This document shows positions 24,810-35,847 of a stretch of 64,000 nucleotides of DNA, piece by piece; positions within the stretch are counted from its first letter, which is position 1; each line of letters begins with the position of its first letter. The stretch covers positions 62,001-126,000 of the forward strand of contig JAPXFQ010001396.1 in assembly GCA_028564705.1 (NCBI GenBank), given 5' to 3'. The position numbers were made by a program, and so were the translations under genes. The stretch comes from Apricaphanius iberus (lineage: Eukaryota > Chordata > Actinopteri > Cyprinodontiformes > Aphaniidae). The notes under the pieces were generated by a model that was given only the letters and a program-made list of their open reading frames with translations, ran no database searches and was not told the origin of the DNA.

Positions 24810-25398
24810 GTTTAGACTGTTGTAGGACTGAATTGACCGCTTTTCTTCTCTCCTCTACTTTTCTCTTCTACTACTCTCCCGATATATATTTTCTGCTGTT
24901 ATTGAGATTGTTAACCCAGTTTTCTCTCAGTTCCTTTCTCACCATAGAAGCTCCACATGGTCTGGTACCCTTCTCAACTATAAAGTCCCCTGCTGGATAG
25001 GGAACATCAGTCCAGATGATGCTCAAAGTGGCTGAGCATCCTTCATGCTGTCTTTTCTCTGTCTTCTCAGACCAGAAGACTGTTGTGGCAGATGACCGCT
25101 TGTACTGAGCCAGGTTCTGCTGGAGGTTTCTTCGTGTTAAAGGGGAGTTTTTCCACTCCACTGTTGCTACATGCTTGCTCAGTATGAGGGATTGCTGAGG
25201 AATTGCTGTGGTTGGAGTCTGCAGGATCCGGGCACAACCTCACATCGATGACTCATCGCAATCTGCTGGAATGCCTTACATAGAAGGAGGCGGGATTATA
25301 GAGAAACAAGCCATTTTACTTGCGGTCCAACAATAAATCCAGGATACAAGTTAAATTTCAGGTCAAATTAGTACGATATAACACCAATGGTAACATTT

Positions 25399-25401
<3 letters not shown>

Positions 25402-25466
<65 letters not shown>
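25402..25466. repeat. (AT)n microsatellite
   Basis: About 65 bp of uninterrupted AT dinucleotides, between LINE-derived sequence and AT-rich intergenic DNA. Confidence 0.97.
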
Positions 25467-25469
<3 letters not shown>

Positions 25470-26022
25470 TATCCCAGAAATTGAAAGCTGTAAAATAGCA
25501 TGATATAGTCCCTTAAAATTTTTTTTTTTAATCACTTTTTAAATTATTTAATTATTTTGTACATTTGTACTGTTCTTGTTATCATTGATATTATTATTCT
25601 TAATAGTAGTAGTAGTAGCAGTAGTGGTAGTATGAGTAAAACTTTTATTTCAACAATTTATTCCCACAGGTACAGGAGGAGCAGATGATTGACATTTGTT
25701 GTGTTTAACTTTTTCTCTTCATATCTGATAGCATTCAGGAACAGGGCTTTAATATCTTTAGGAAAAGAGGGGATTGTATTAGTATGGTAGATAATTGGGT
25801 AATTTAATTTTTGGGTTTAACTGAGGATTTGGTCAAATCTCAATATAATTACACCTTTGAGGAAGACTTTGTAGTATACTAGGGTTGGAGGAGGAGTATA
25901 GGATATGAGACTTTACTGGGATTCCAACTCAGATTTAAACTAAATTGGAGAGGGTTTTGTCGTTGTTTATTTGGGGGGGGGGGGGCATAAACCTACAACA
26001 TTATTTCATCTTGATCAAAGTT
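25467..26022. other. Intergenic, no gene seen
   Basis: AT-rich, with a degenerate TAG triplet run near 25605-25630 and a G-run near 25973-25985. No coding signal. Confidence 0.5.
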
Positions 26023-26346
26023 GGGCCGACTGTGGCTCAGGAGTTGGGCGTTTGCCTTGTAATCATAAGGTTGCCATTTTCTGAGCCCGAGCCTGACGGT
26101 CTCAGTTGTTGTGTCCTTGGGCAAGGCACTTCACCCGTTGCCTACTGGTGGTGGTCAGAGGGACCGGTGGCGCCAGTGTCCGGCAGCCTCACCTCTGTCA
26201 GTGCGCCCCAGGGCAGCTGTGGCTACAACGTAGCTTGCCGCTATCATTGTGTGAATGTGTGAGTGGATGGGTGAATGACTAAATGTATTGTAAAGCGCTT
26301 TGGGGTCCGTAGGGACTGAGTACAGCGCTATACAAATGCAGGCCAT
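26023..26346 (+). repeat. tRNA-derived SINE with LINE-type tail
   Basis: The head has GGCCGACTGTGGCTCAGGAG, containing a box-A-like TGGCTCAGGAG followed by a degenerate box-B region, as in tRNA-derived SINEs. The middle contains CCTTGGGCAAGGCACTTCAC, shared by several fish SINE families. The 3' end is GTAAAGCGCTTTGGGGTCC and GCGCTATACAAATGCAGGCC, the type of tail shared with L2-like LINEs. No clear TSD was found. Confidence 0.85.
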
Positions 26347-27210
26347 AATTTATTTTTTGTATTCTTTGTGATTTTATCTGTGAAAGGTTCTATATAAATA
26401 AATGTTCTTCTTCTATCATCTTGACTAATTTCCTTTTGCATAAGAAGTGAATGAAGCTTGGCTTTTTAACTTCAGTGGTGGAGTACGCTTACGATTGCTT
26501 GATGAGGCAGCGTCATCAAGATACTCTATAACAGACTCCCATAATTTGCTTAAAGAACTATAACTTCATAATTCGGACTAACACTAACACTTGATTATCA
26601 CATCAGGGGCCTCCAGGAATGCAGGTGTCCTGACTGGTGATCCTCCCCTTCTGGGGGAACACAGAAGTGGTGGGGCCACTTGGTGCAGAGGGGGACCAGA
26701 AGTGGATCTTGGGGCTTACGACGGGAGCCTAGAACCAACAACCAAGGGCGGAGTATACAGTTCAACACCAAGTCGCCATTAAAAATCTTAATTGAGACGT
26801 GCTAAAGGGGCTACATAATATGCTCTCTCTGTTAGATTTCTTTAAGGGTTTCTGGCAGATGATGAGACGAAGTATGGCTATCCCCAGGAGCAGGGAGGTC
26901 GACAGAATGTATTTTTCCCATCAAATGAACTGTGTGGTGAACAAAGAATGAAGATCACAACTGGTTTAAACGAAGAAAAGACCCTAGATGGTTTTTTTTT
27001 TTTGTTCTGACAGCAAGTTATGTCTCAAAGTCATCTAAATGGACAATTTCCTGATTTCTATTAACAAATTTCTATGGCTGTATGAGTAATGTCTGAATAT
27101 GAATTAATTGTGTGACCATTGGTTTTTTGTCTCTCTCCCACACCCATTAGGATATTTATTTACATCTTGAAATAATTTGTATTGTATTTGTAATTTTTTT
27201 TATGTATATG
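26347..27210. other. Intergenic, possible internal LTR-element remnant
   Basis: I found no coding frame with a known domain. A GC-richer stretch near 26600-26760 (CCTCCCCTTCTGGGGGAACA) is not recognised. The sequence leads into a purine-rich tract and a possible LTR at 27211. Confidence 0.35.
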
Positions 27211-27429
27211 AAAAGGGGAGGATTGTAGTGGAAGAATTTTTTTAAGATTAGTTATTTTTAGTGATTAGTAATTATTCGTAAAAGTAGCCAGGGAATACTC
27301 TAGAATGCTGGAGAATCATTTGCGCTTTACCTACACTGATTCAGCACATTATCTTGCTTTGGCTACGGAGCTGCGATATAACACACAAAGGTCCGTGCTC
27401 CAGAGAGGCAGAGACGCTTTGTTACGGGG

Positions 27430-27489
<60 letters not shown>

Positions 27490-27500
27490 TTGTTAAAACC
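27211..27500 (+). repeat. Possible solo or 3' LTR remnant
   Basis: A purine tract AAAAGGGGAGGA (27211-27222) resembles a polypurine tract and is followed almost immediately by TGTAGTGGAAG, a plausible LTR start with TG. The candidate LTR runs into an AT microsatellite (about 27431-27483), and its end is not defined. No partner LTR was found in the window. Confidence 0.3.
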
Positions 27501-27537
27501 CCAAAGGAGACTGAATTATTTTTATCTGCATCTCTAT

Positions 27538-27640
27538 GGAATTCAATTCAATTCACTTTTTTATATATATATATATAATTATACAAACATTCAAATCAGT
27601 TAAGTTCTCTATGCTAATGTGGCAAGGTACGTAACAAGGG
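27538..27640 (-). repeat. Short LINE tail fragment
   Basis: The GAATTCAATTCAATTCAC repeat followed by ATTATACAAACATTCAAATC matches the start of the fragment at 1-80 and the GAATT tail at 14432-14446 in reverse orientation. An AT microsatellite interrupts it. Confidence 0.65.
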
Positions 27641-27701
27641 CCTTGGCAGGATTTGATCCCAATTCACAGCACCATAATTACAACATTTAATATATATTTT
27701 C

Positions 27702-28733
27702 TTGTCAGTGGATGATGCAGTCAACATGGCTCTCCACTACATCCTGCACCACCTTGACTCTGCAGGTACCTACGCTCGGGTCCTGTTTGTGGACTTCAGC
27801 CCTGCATTTAACACCATCGTCCCAGAGCTCCTCCACCAAAAACTGTCCCAGCTCACCGTGCCTCCCTCCACCTGTCAGTGGATTACCAGTTTCCTGACTG
27901 ACAGGAGGCAGCAGGTGAAACTGGGTAAGTTCACATCCAGCTCCCGTTCCCTCAGCATCGGCGCCCCCCAGGGATATGTTCTCTCCCCACTGCTCTTCTC
28001 CCTTTACACCACTGATTGCACGTCAAGAGACCCTTCTGTGAAACTCCTGAAGTTTGCAGATGACACCACCGTCATTGGACTCATCCGTGACGGCGACGAG
28101 TCTGCATACAGAAGGGAGGTGGAACATCTGGTCCTCTGGTGCAGTCAGAACCACCTGGAGCTAAACCCGCTCAAAACTGTGGAGATGACAGTGGACTTCA
28201 GGAAGAGACCCCCTGCAAAATCTCCTCCCATAATCACCAACAGTTCAGTCCCCACAGTAGAGTTTTTCAGGTTCCTAGGATCCACCATCACACGGGACCT
28301 GAAGTGGACCTCCCACATTGACTCTATAAGGAAGAAGGCCCAGCAAAGGCTGTACTTTCTGCGTCAGCTCAGAAAGTTCAACCTGCCTCAGGAACTGCTG
28401 ACCATCTTCTACACAGCAATAGTCCAGTCTGTCCTGACCTCATCCATCTCTGTCTGGTTCGGATCCGCCACCAGGCAAGACAGGGACAGACTGCAGAGAA
28501 CAGTCAGGTCCTCAGAGAGGATCATAGGTACTGATCTTCCTTCCATTCAGGACCTTTTCCGGGCCAGGGTCAGGAAGCGGGCCAGAAAAATCACCACTGA
28601 CCCCTCACACCCTGGCTACAATCTGTCTAGGCTCCTCCCCTCAGGCCGGCGTTACAGAGCGCTGTACGCCAAAACCACCCGACACAAGAACAGTTTCTTC
28701 CCCCAGGCTGTCGCTCTGATGAACTCTGAGTAG
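27702..28733 (+). pseudogene. LINE reverse transcriptase, C-terminal half, open frame
   Basis: The frame of about 343 codons starts inside the RT domain (VDDAVNMALHYILHHLDSAG, FVDFSPAFNTI). It continues through the GAPQGYVLSPLLFSLYT block and the catalytic FADDTTVIGLI to the C-terminal LLPSGRRYRALYAKTTRHKN and FFPQAVALMNSE. It stays open to a natural-looking stop at 28731-28733. No ATG starts the block, because the copy is truncated at its 5' end. The palm motif is FADD rather than YADD, as usual in this LINE group. Confidence 0.88.
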
Positions 28734-29302
28734 TGTTGTATTAAATAATTATCATAAGTAATTCAATGTATGTTCAAGCAGAGACAAAATGGAGCCAATT
28801 TCCAGTTTAACATTTATTTTGAACAGATTAACAAATTGCAGTTTTACAGAGGAATTTTGCCCTCGTCAGTTCCTCTGTGGTCCAGATTTAAAGAAATCTG
28901 AACAATTAACTGATCTTCATTTCACAGCTTTATAGACAACCGGGCCTCTGGGCGTTTATAATCTCTCCAATCAGAACATTTTCATACAGTGTCTTCGCTC
29001 TTATTTGCTGTCAGAGAATCCTGGAGTCAGAAGATCAGTCGTCTCTGTTCTGGGTCAAAGGTTCATTATAAAGATTTATGGTTAAATGGCTATCTGCTTC
29101 TCTAAAGACTTTTCTCCCAGTTTCTTATCTAAACATCCTGCTTTTACAGCTTGCAATAACTTTTAGCCAAAAGTTTTACGACTTAAAAGCTTACCTGCAT
29201 AAACAATAGTGTCAGACCCATTTTTTACAACCATGCAAACTATATAAACCGTCTTTTACCTTCTGAATGATAAAAGTTTAAACCTTATGCAGAATTACCA
29301 CA
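28734..29302 (-). repeat. 3' LTR of the non-coding element
   Basis: This is a 569-bp LTR with exactly the same length as its partner at 33545-34113. I count about six substitutions between them and no indels, so they are about 99% identical. LTRs are identical at insertion, so the element is young. Confidence 0.93.
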
Positions 29303-29318
29303 ATTCCCTCTTTTCAAT
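29303..29318 (-). promoter_or_regulatory. Polypurine tract
   Basis: On the minus strand the bases just before the 3' LTR read GATTGAAAAGAGGGAAT, a purine-rich tract ending at the LTR boundary. This is where plus-strand DNA synthesis primes in LTR elements. The position matches the minus orientation set by the primer site. Confidence 0.75.
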
Positions 29319-32300
29319 CCATTTTTGAAAATGGATTGATTAAAGATCAAAACCTGTAAAGCTTTTTGAGAATGCAAAAATCAAATCCAAGAAATTTCAT
29401 CAGTTTAAAAACATGAAGTATTTCAGACTAAAATTCAAAACACAAACTATTAAAGTACCTTTTTTAACCTTAACTCCCATTAAAAAATGTAAATCTGTTA
29501 ATCATAGATTCACCCTCTTTTGGCATTAACCAAAAAATTTATTTTAACAATTCCCACAAACTAAATTCAAAAACCCACAATGTATAAGAATGTCTTACAT
29601 GTGAAGAGATAATGAAATCTGACTTGATACATGTTAATACTGTGGAAGAAGCTCAGAAAATCCATGAACATAGACATTATTACTATATTATATTCTGAAA
29701 GAAATCAAACTTAAAGTGTTAAGAAACCTGTGAAATAGAAGGTATTAAGAACCCTTTTAGGCAGTGTTACGACTCTTCACTTGTGAATAAAATAGTTAAT
29801 CAAATAGTTAAACAACATGTAAAATGCAAAAAATTATTAATAAATGTTCAGTCTTTATATTTGTATTCTGATCCTCTTTCTTCACTCTCATTTTATCCCC
29901 CTCAGTGGCTCCTGGCAGCTGGAGAGCGATATACAGAGCTGATCAGTGTGGAGGGCTCCTATTTTTTTTAGTGTTTCAGTTTTTACTCCCATATTTGCAG
30001 ATAACCACTCTCTGAAATGCCAATTACTTCATTAATTGAGCATTTCCCCCAATATACACAAATGCACAGACAGGGCCCGCCGCCTGTGGCCCCAGCTTCC
30101 GATTCAGCTTGGTCAAAACCTTCTCGACCCTCCTTAGGCAGAATCCTGCCGATCCTCGACCAGGCTCGTCGTTTCCGTGAAGCTGCATTTAGTCCATGTC
30201 TATAAAAGAATTGTCTTTTCCAAATCAAATCACAATCAGATGATTACAATAATAATCCCTCTTTAATGGTAAATTACTCCCGTAATTGACCATTCCCAAA
30301 CACAGCCAATTCATTCAGGTGCAGGAAGATGCGATCTGATGCTATTAAAAAAACCTGGTATGGAATCAAATGATTAATTTAACATTTACGTATTGTTTCT
30401 AAATTCTTCCTTACAGCTTAACAAAACCCATAGCATGCGTCATAATAGCCAGAAATATATCCCATAAGTACGCAAAACTAACTTAGTTAGCCTGAGTTTT
30501 TCACACTTCAGCTGTCAGACCCTGTAAATTTTCCAAGTATAAATTAACAAAAACTAAACCTATAAATTTAAAGTGTCCAATTTATCTTCTTTCTCCAAAC
30601 CTGAGCATGGGAGCAGAGCCAGGTTTTTCCCCTCCAGCACCGACAGGCCTGATCCTACTGGGGCAGCAGCTCTGTGCTCTCCCCATTCTCCTCAGTGCCT
30701 GCTGTGGATAAAGCCAAGAACGTTTGTTAATCTCAGCAAATTGTCTCCTGCATTGTTGTGAAAGGCAGTTATGACAAGTTTCCACAGATAAGTAGACCAG
30801 ACATTTCATCCAGTCCACACAAGCCTTTGGAGTGCGTCAACAATGGAGAAACAGCCATTCACGTCCCATGCCCTAATTTGGCAAATCAATATAATGTTAT
30901 TTAGTTTTAGCAAACATGTCCAAACTTGGCAAATCTATGGTCTGATCACAAATACAATCAAAAGTATAGAAAAACGCAGGCTAACCTCTATCAGTCAGTC
31001 TTACCCACTCTGCAAATTCTTCCATCATCCCCATAACTTCCTTCCTGGGTTATACATTTCAGTGTCAGCAGTCTCCAATTCCTTGAGGTGAGAAAAATAT
31101 CTTAAAATTAATCAGTAAGATCAGTAGGCTCTATGTTGATGTCCTGCAAAATATGGTGTCTGAAAGCAAACATAACTCTTATGTCATAATGTCGATTCCT
31201 CAGATATAAACTGCATTGATACCATTCACTAATTCTTTTCTTCAAAGTTTAGTGGTCTGTTCCCAAAGTAAATAGATAACTAAATAAAATTGAAAAACAA
31301 AAAAAAAAAGGCTGGATTTTTCTGTTAGATTTTGCTAATACACCACTAAAACATTGCAATAACAAAAATAAAGGCAATAACCATCTGCAAAGGTTCTATC
31401 CCTTTTTTTTTTAAAGTCGCTATGGAAAAGTGGCTCTCCTGGTTTCGCTTCACTGAGGTTAAGACGAATAGCTCATATTGAACTAAACCCCTTTGTAATC
31501 AGACTTAACACCACTTTTCCCCGACTCTGTCCCTTTAATCAATTAATAATTTCTGCTAATATAAGTATGCTACTTACATTGAGATAACTGTTGTTGATGT
31601 TGAAAAAGGTTAAAAACATCAAATGTTTAAAACAAAACCAGAGAACAGTACTCACTGATAACACAACATAGTTTACAAAAACAGTCTTCAGTTTGCTATA
31701 CTTCAAAGTCTATCTGTCCGATTCTGTGAAGGGAACTGAACATAGTCAAAGTGATTTTTGCAACTAAAACTCCTCTTTTTAATTTTAAAGATGAAATCAA
31801 AAATTAAAACTACACCAAGTCAGAATCGACTCATGAGTAACTGTTCTTAGTCATTTACGTTTAATTGTAACATGCATAATTATCCCAAATAAATTTGGCC
31901 GTGTTACATCCTAATTAACCAGAAAAATTTAACAAAATCCAAATTCGTTTAAGTCTTAACAAGACAATCGTCTGCAGGAGTCTGTAATCACTTTCTATCC
32001 AAAATCAACTTTTAGCTTGCAACACATCGAACATGCAGTTAGCCACCACCGCTAACTTAGCATAGCAGCCTAGCTCCACGTGCTACCGTTAGCTTTCTTT
32101 GTGAAACGAAAGCTAAAACAGTACAAAACGTACGGCGAAAACACTCCAGAAAATCGCAACACACACTTTAGAAGATGACTTACCGCAATACCAGGACTTC
32201 ATCCGCACAATTTATACCACTGTACCAAACTTTAATTCGGCACGAACAAAACATTCTCCTGTTCGTCCACGCGGACTGAAACATATGTCCCCAATTTCAG

Positions 32301-33525
32301 CCGTCCCGCACAGCAAACACCGATGCAACTACGTCCGTTACAGCCCAAAACCATTAACAAAACACACAACATTATAAGCGGTGGCTTTTAGACTTAATTA
32401 ATTATTTTATCGCGGAGGTTTCAGACCAGTCTGTTTCAAGTTTCGTAGTCCGCTTTGAGAAATTTCCTGGCGCCGGCTTCCAGAAAACCCCTCAAAAGAC
32501 TCGAACAGATGGCAGAAAACCGCCTATAACCACTAATTTATTTATCAAAACATATAGGCACAGCTGTCGTATGTTAGCCGTGCTATCAAGCAAACAACTC
32601 ACACAGTATTAGCTCCGAGTCCGCCATAGCACCTAGCTTAGGGCGGCCGCTCTGATGTCCTGTTGTAAATGTTCACAACTAATTCTTATAGATATTTAAT
32701 TTCAGTTATCCATCATATTCAGTTATATATTTATTTATCTATGTTAATTTATTTATTATACTCGAGTTCATTATTTATACTATAACATTTTAACCCAAAA
32801 CGCAACATCACCAGCACTTCTCGCCAAGCGCCTGCGTAAAAAACATCTCACACACACACAGTAATACACCCTTGTACAAGCAGAATTTAAAACACTAACC
32901 TCGTCGGAGCTCACCAAAAAAACCAATGCCGGACCATTTTCACAATTCCCGTTCGTGGTGCTCAGCCACGCGTCTGGAAGTAACGCAGCCACTCTCCCAA
33001 GTAATCCGATAGACTTAACAGAGGGCGACCCAGGCCCTTCTGTAATCTTTATTCGATTGCCAGCCTGGGAGCTCCAAAATAGCGACCCATTCTGGGCAGG
33101 GTGGCCAACCCGTCGAGTTCCGATCCGCACTTGTGGCTCCGATTTGAGTCGTTGAAGATATCGGTCCGTCCGCTCCACTGTCCTCTCCGTCCTCCCCGGA
33201 GAAAGGAGTAGCCTGCACCGGGCACGCAGAGTAAAAAACTCAATCTCCCAGCATGCACCGGTGTTCCTCTACGGAGCGAAAAGAAGGACTAAATCCTGCC
33301 AGAAACAGGAAAACAGACAGACAGCTCCAACACTCCGGGCATGCAATAGTGAATCTGCTCAAAACAAAAAACATATTTAACTTGCATGACAACATTACCC
33401 AATGTTAGATTAACCAATCAATAGAATTAAAAAACTACGCAACTCTGCGCAAATTGTCAATAGAGCAAATACATGTCCGTTTATTAACTTAAAAAAATAA
33501 CTGGATTTTGGTCCAAAACCCTGCA
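29319..33525. other. Interior of the non-coding LTR element
   Basis: Mostly AT-rich and without retroviral domains. The part nearest the 5' LTR (about 32000-33260) is different: it is richer in CpG and contains a CTCCCAGCATGC motif near 33246 and splice-donor-like sites on the minus strand (near 32899 and 32181). It could be captured host promoter or 5' exon sequence, or an old leader. The minus-strand frame at 32780-33178 (132 codons) has no motif that I recognise. Confidence 0.6.
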
Positions 33526-33541
33526 CACGTCGAGGTCACCA
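33526..33541 (-). promoter_or_regulatory. tRNA-Trp-type primer binding site
   Basis: Read on the minus strand, the sequence 3 nt inside the 5' LTR is TGGTGACCTCGACGTG. It matches the complement of the 3' end of vertebrate tRNA-Trp (TGGTGACCCCGACGTG) at 15 of 16 positions. This fixes the orientation and start of reverse transcription. Confidence 0.85.
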
Positions 33542-33544
33542 TGT

Positions 33545-34113
33545 TGTTGAATTAAATAATTATCATAAGTAATTCAATGTATGTTCAAGCAGAGACAAAA
33601 TGGAGCCAATTTCCAGTTTAACATTTATTTTGAACAGATTAACAAATTGCAGTTTTACAGAGGAATTTTGCCCCCGTCAGTTCCTCTGTGGTCCAGACTT
33701 AAAGAAATCTGAACAATTAACTGATCTTCATTTCACAGCTTTATAGACAACCGGGCCTCTGGGCGTTTATAATCTCTCCAATCAGAACATTTTCATACAG
33801 TGTCTTCGCTCTTATTTGCTGTCAGAGAATCCTGGAGTCAAAAGATCAGTCGTCTCTGTTCTGGGTCAAAGGTTCATTATAAAGATTTATGGTTAAATGG
33901 CTATCTGCTTCTCTAAAAACTTTTCTCCCAGTTTCTTATCTAAACATCCTACTTTTACAGCTTGCAATAACTTTTAGCCAAAAGTTTTACGACTTAAAAG
34001 CTTACCTGCATAAACAATAGTGTCAGACCCATTTTTTACAACCATGCAAACTATATAAACCGTCTTTTACCTTCTGAATGATAAAAGTTTAAACCTTATG
34101 CAGAATTACCACA
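33545..34113 (-). repeat. 5' LTR of the non-coding element
   Basis: This is the 569-bp partner of 28734-29302. As the 5' LTR on the minus strand it should hold the promoter. I could not confidently place a TATA box. The TGTGG start is followed outside by the GTAG target copy at 34114-34117. Confidence 0.93.
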
Positions 34114-34365
34114 GTAGTCACAGAGTGTGTGTCCACTCACATTGACAATAAACTAAAACTCTGCACTGCTGTATATACTTACTGTACAATAACCCTGGTT
34201 TGGTGTATATATTATCCTTTATTTTTATTTTTATTTATTTTATTTTTTTTCCGTTTTTTAATTTCACTTATTTAAGTTCTGTACTGGAGAGAAAAGTTGC
34301 CGGAGTCAAATTCCTTGTATGTGTCATACTTGGCCATTAAAGCTGATTCTGATTCTGATTCTGGT

Positions 34366-34956
34366 TATATGTAAAGTTTTAAAAGTATATTTAAAACTGT
34401 ACTTTAAGCTTTGGAGACAATAGAAAGGCCCACATTAGATTACTTGTGGCAGAAGGGAAGGCAAACAAGCTGTCAGTCACAAACCGTGCCCCGTACAAAA
34501 TAAAAGTCAAATCATACATGCATAAAGAAAAACATTAAAAGATTAAGGAGCAACCATACTAACCGCTTAGGAGTCTACTCAGGTCCCTTCAGCCACACTA
34601 CCAAGTGCCACATCACCCTTAGTACAGCCCCAGCTTGGGTACAGCAGGACTTTCCATTTACAGATCCCCTGTGGCAGGAATCCAGCACAATGGGAGGAAA
34701 CAATCCTGAACAAAAACAGTGTCAGTGGTGGTACTTTCTGAAAGAAAACAAATGATTAAAGCTTTAAATTATTAAACTCAAATTTTCTTCCTAATTTAGC
34801 CTCTGCCTACCATTTAAGAAAGTGCAGCCTCACCTACCCCCAGCCCTTAATACTAAAGGAAGATGATGTAGATTGGAATGTTTCCCAGCCGTCTTTCGAG
34901 AGGATTTCCTAATTCCTCCTTAAAGGAAGTGTTTGACTTGAGCTTGCTTCAGCATT
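34366..34956. other. Intergenic, no gene seen
   Basis: Sequence between the LINE tail and the first readable codons of a Gypsy pol remnant. It may include Gypsy 3' UTR, but no LTR boundary could be identified. Confidence 0.45.
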
Positions 34957-35770
34957 TCATGTAGCACTGGGAGGTTGGGTCAGAGTCCTTTCTGGGCAGG
35001 TTTGTACACCAACTGGTGATGTTACTGTAGGTTCCTCTGTGAGATGAACCATTGCCCAGTCATAGTTCTCCACCTCAGCATCCAGGCTATTTTCCACAGT
35101 AGTTGGGCAAGTTGTTGACCAGGGGCAATCACCATTCACAGTTGCTGGCACTGGTTTTAAGAGGGAACGATGTACCTGACGTACCTCTGACAGCTTCTGA
35201 CAGGGTGCATTTGAGTAGACGGCACCTTCTGGTTCAGGGGGTCTCATCACTTTCCAAACGTCTCTTATTTTCCTTTTTCCCCTGTAGGTGCGATCTTGAA
35301 CGTAGACAAGCTGCCCTTTTGGTAGAGCATGCTCTTCCACTTTTTGGTCCATCCGCTCCATCCGTCCTCATTCGTTCTCGTGCAAAGTCAGCTGCTACCC
35401 TCAGTCGCCGCTGGTGTTCTCGGACCCAGCTGCAGATGTCACCAGCTTCTGGCTCCTCCACACGACCTAGCAAGAAGTCAACAGGAAGGCGGGGCACTTA
35501 TCCCAACATCAACATGTGTGGAGACTGACCGGTTGTCTAGTGCGTTGTGGTATTTTAACTGAACACGACTTGTGGGAGGTACTGCGGCCACTTATGTTTC
35601 TGTTCTGTGGACAAGGTGCGAAGTAGGTAATGAAGGGTCCTGTTAAAGCATTCACACTGGCCATTTCCCTGTGGGTGGTAGGGGGTGGTTCTCGTCTTAT
35701 GAATGCCGTACAGATGACACAATTGTTGAATTATGATATTCTTAAAGCTTCGACCCTGGTCAGAGTGCAA
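34957..35770 (-). pseudogene. Gypsy integrase core and C-terminal remnant
   Basis: At 35770-35555 the frame reads [20 protein letters not shown] and [20 protein letters not shown], which carry the second aspartate and the glutamate region of the integrase DDE core (a cysteine follows QCE). At 35497-34957, in changing frames, it reads LPVDFLLGR, then PKGQLVYVQDRTYRGKRKIR and WKVMRPPEPEGAVYSNAPC, typical of the Gypsy integrase C-terminal region. Frameshifts separate the parts, so it is non-functional. Confidence 0.85.
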
Positions 35771-35811
35771 CCGAGCTGGAACTCCATATTTTTAAAACCA
35801 TTCCTTGACCA

Positions 35812-35817
<6 letters not shown>

Positions 35818-35847
<30 letters not shown>

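Larger units (their letters stand above)
22495..25310 (+). repeat. LINE 3' UTR copy split by a hAT element
   Basis: The short left part (22495-22536) and the right part (24818-25310) together match the LINE 3' UTR seen reversed at 1-600, including the conserved TAACAGGAAGAAACC block in reverse complement. The break coincides exactly with the hAT element and its GTTTAGAC duplication, which gives independent support for the insertion. Confidence 0.8.
28734..34113 (-). mobile_element. Non-coding LTR retroelement (LARD-like), minus strand
   Basis: Two directly repeated 569-bp ends bound a 4242-bp interior, with a 4-bp target duplication GTAG outside (28730-28733 and 34114-34117). Read on the minus strand the LTR begins TGTGGTAATTC and ends in CAACA. 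A primer site similar to tRNA-Trp follows the right-hand LTR and a purine tract precedes the left-hand one, so transcription runs right to left. The interior holds no gag, protease, RT or integrase; the longest frame is about 132 codons. Such long non-coding LTR elements are called LARDs and depend on proteins from a partner element. Confidence 0.9.
27700..34365 (+). mobile_element. CR1/Rex1-like LINE, split by an LTR element
   Basis: The coding part (27702-28733) and the 3' UTR (34118-34365) are separated exactly by a 5.4 kb LTR element flanked by GTAG. The 3' UTR ends in CTGATTCTGATTCTGATTCT tail repeats preceded by the CCGGAGTCAAATTCCTTGTA block common in fish LINE tails. The endonuclease and the first part of the RT are absent, so the copy is 5'-truncated. 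Confidence 0.85.

Noticed and set aside
28734..34113. Endogenous retrovirus with coding genes
   Set aside because: The LTRs and primer site fit a retroviral layout, but no gag, pol or env domain can be found in any frame.
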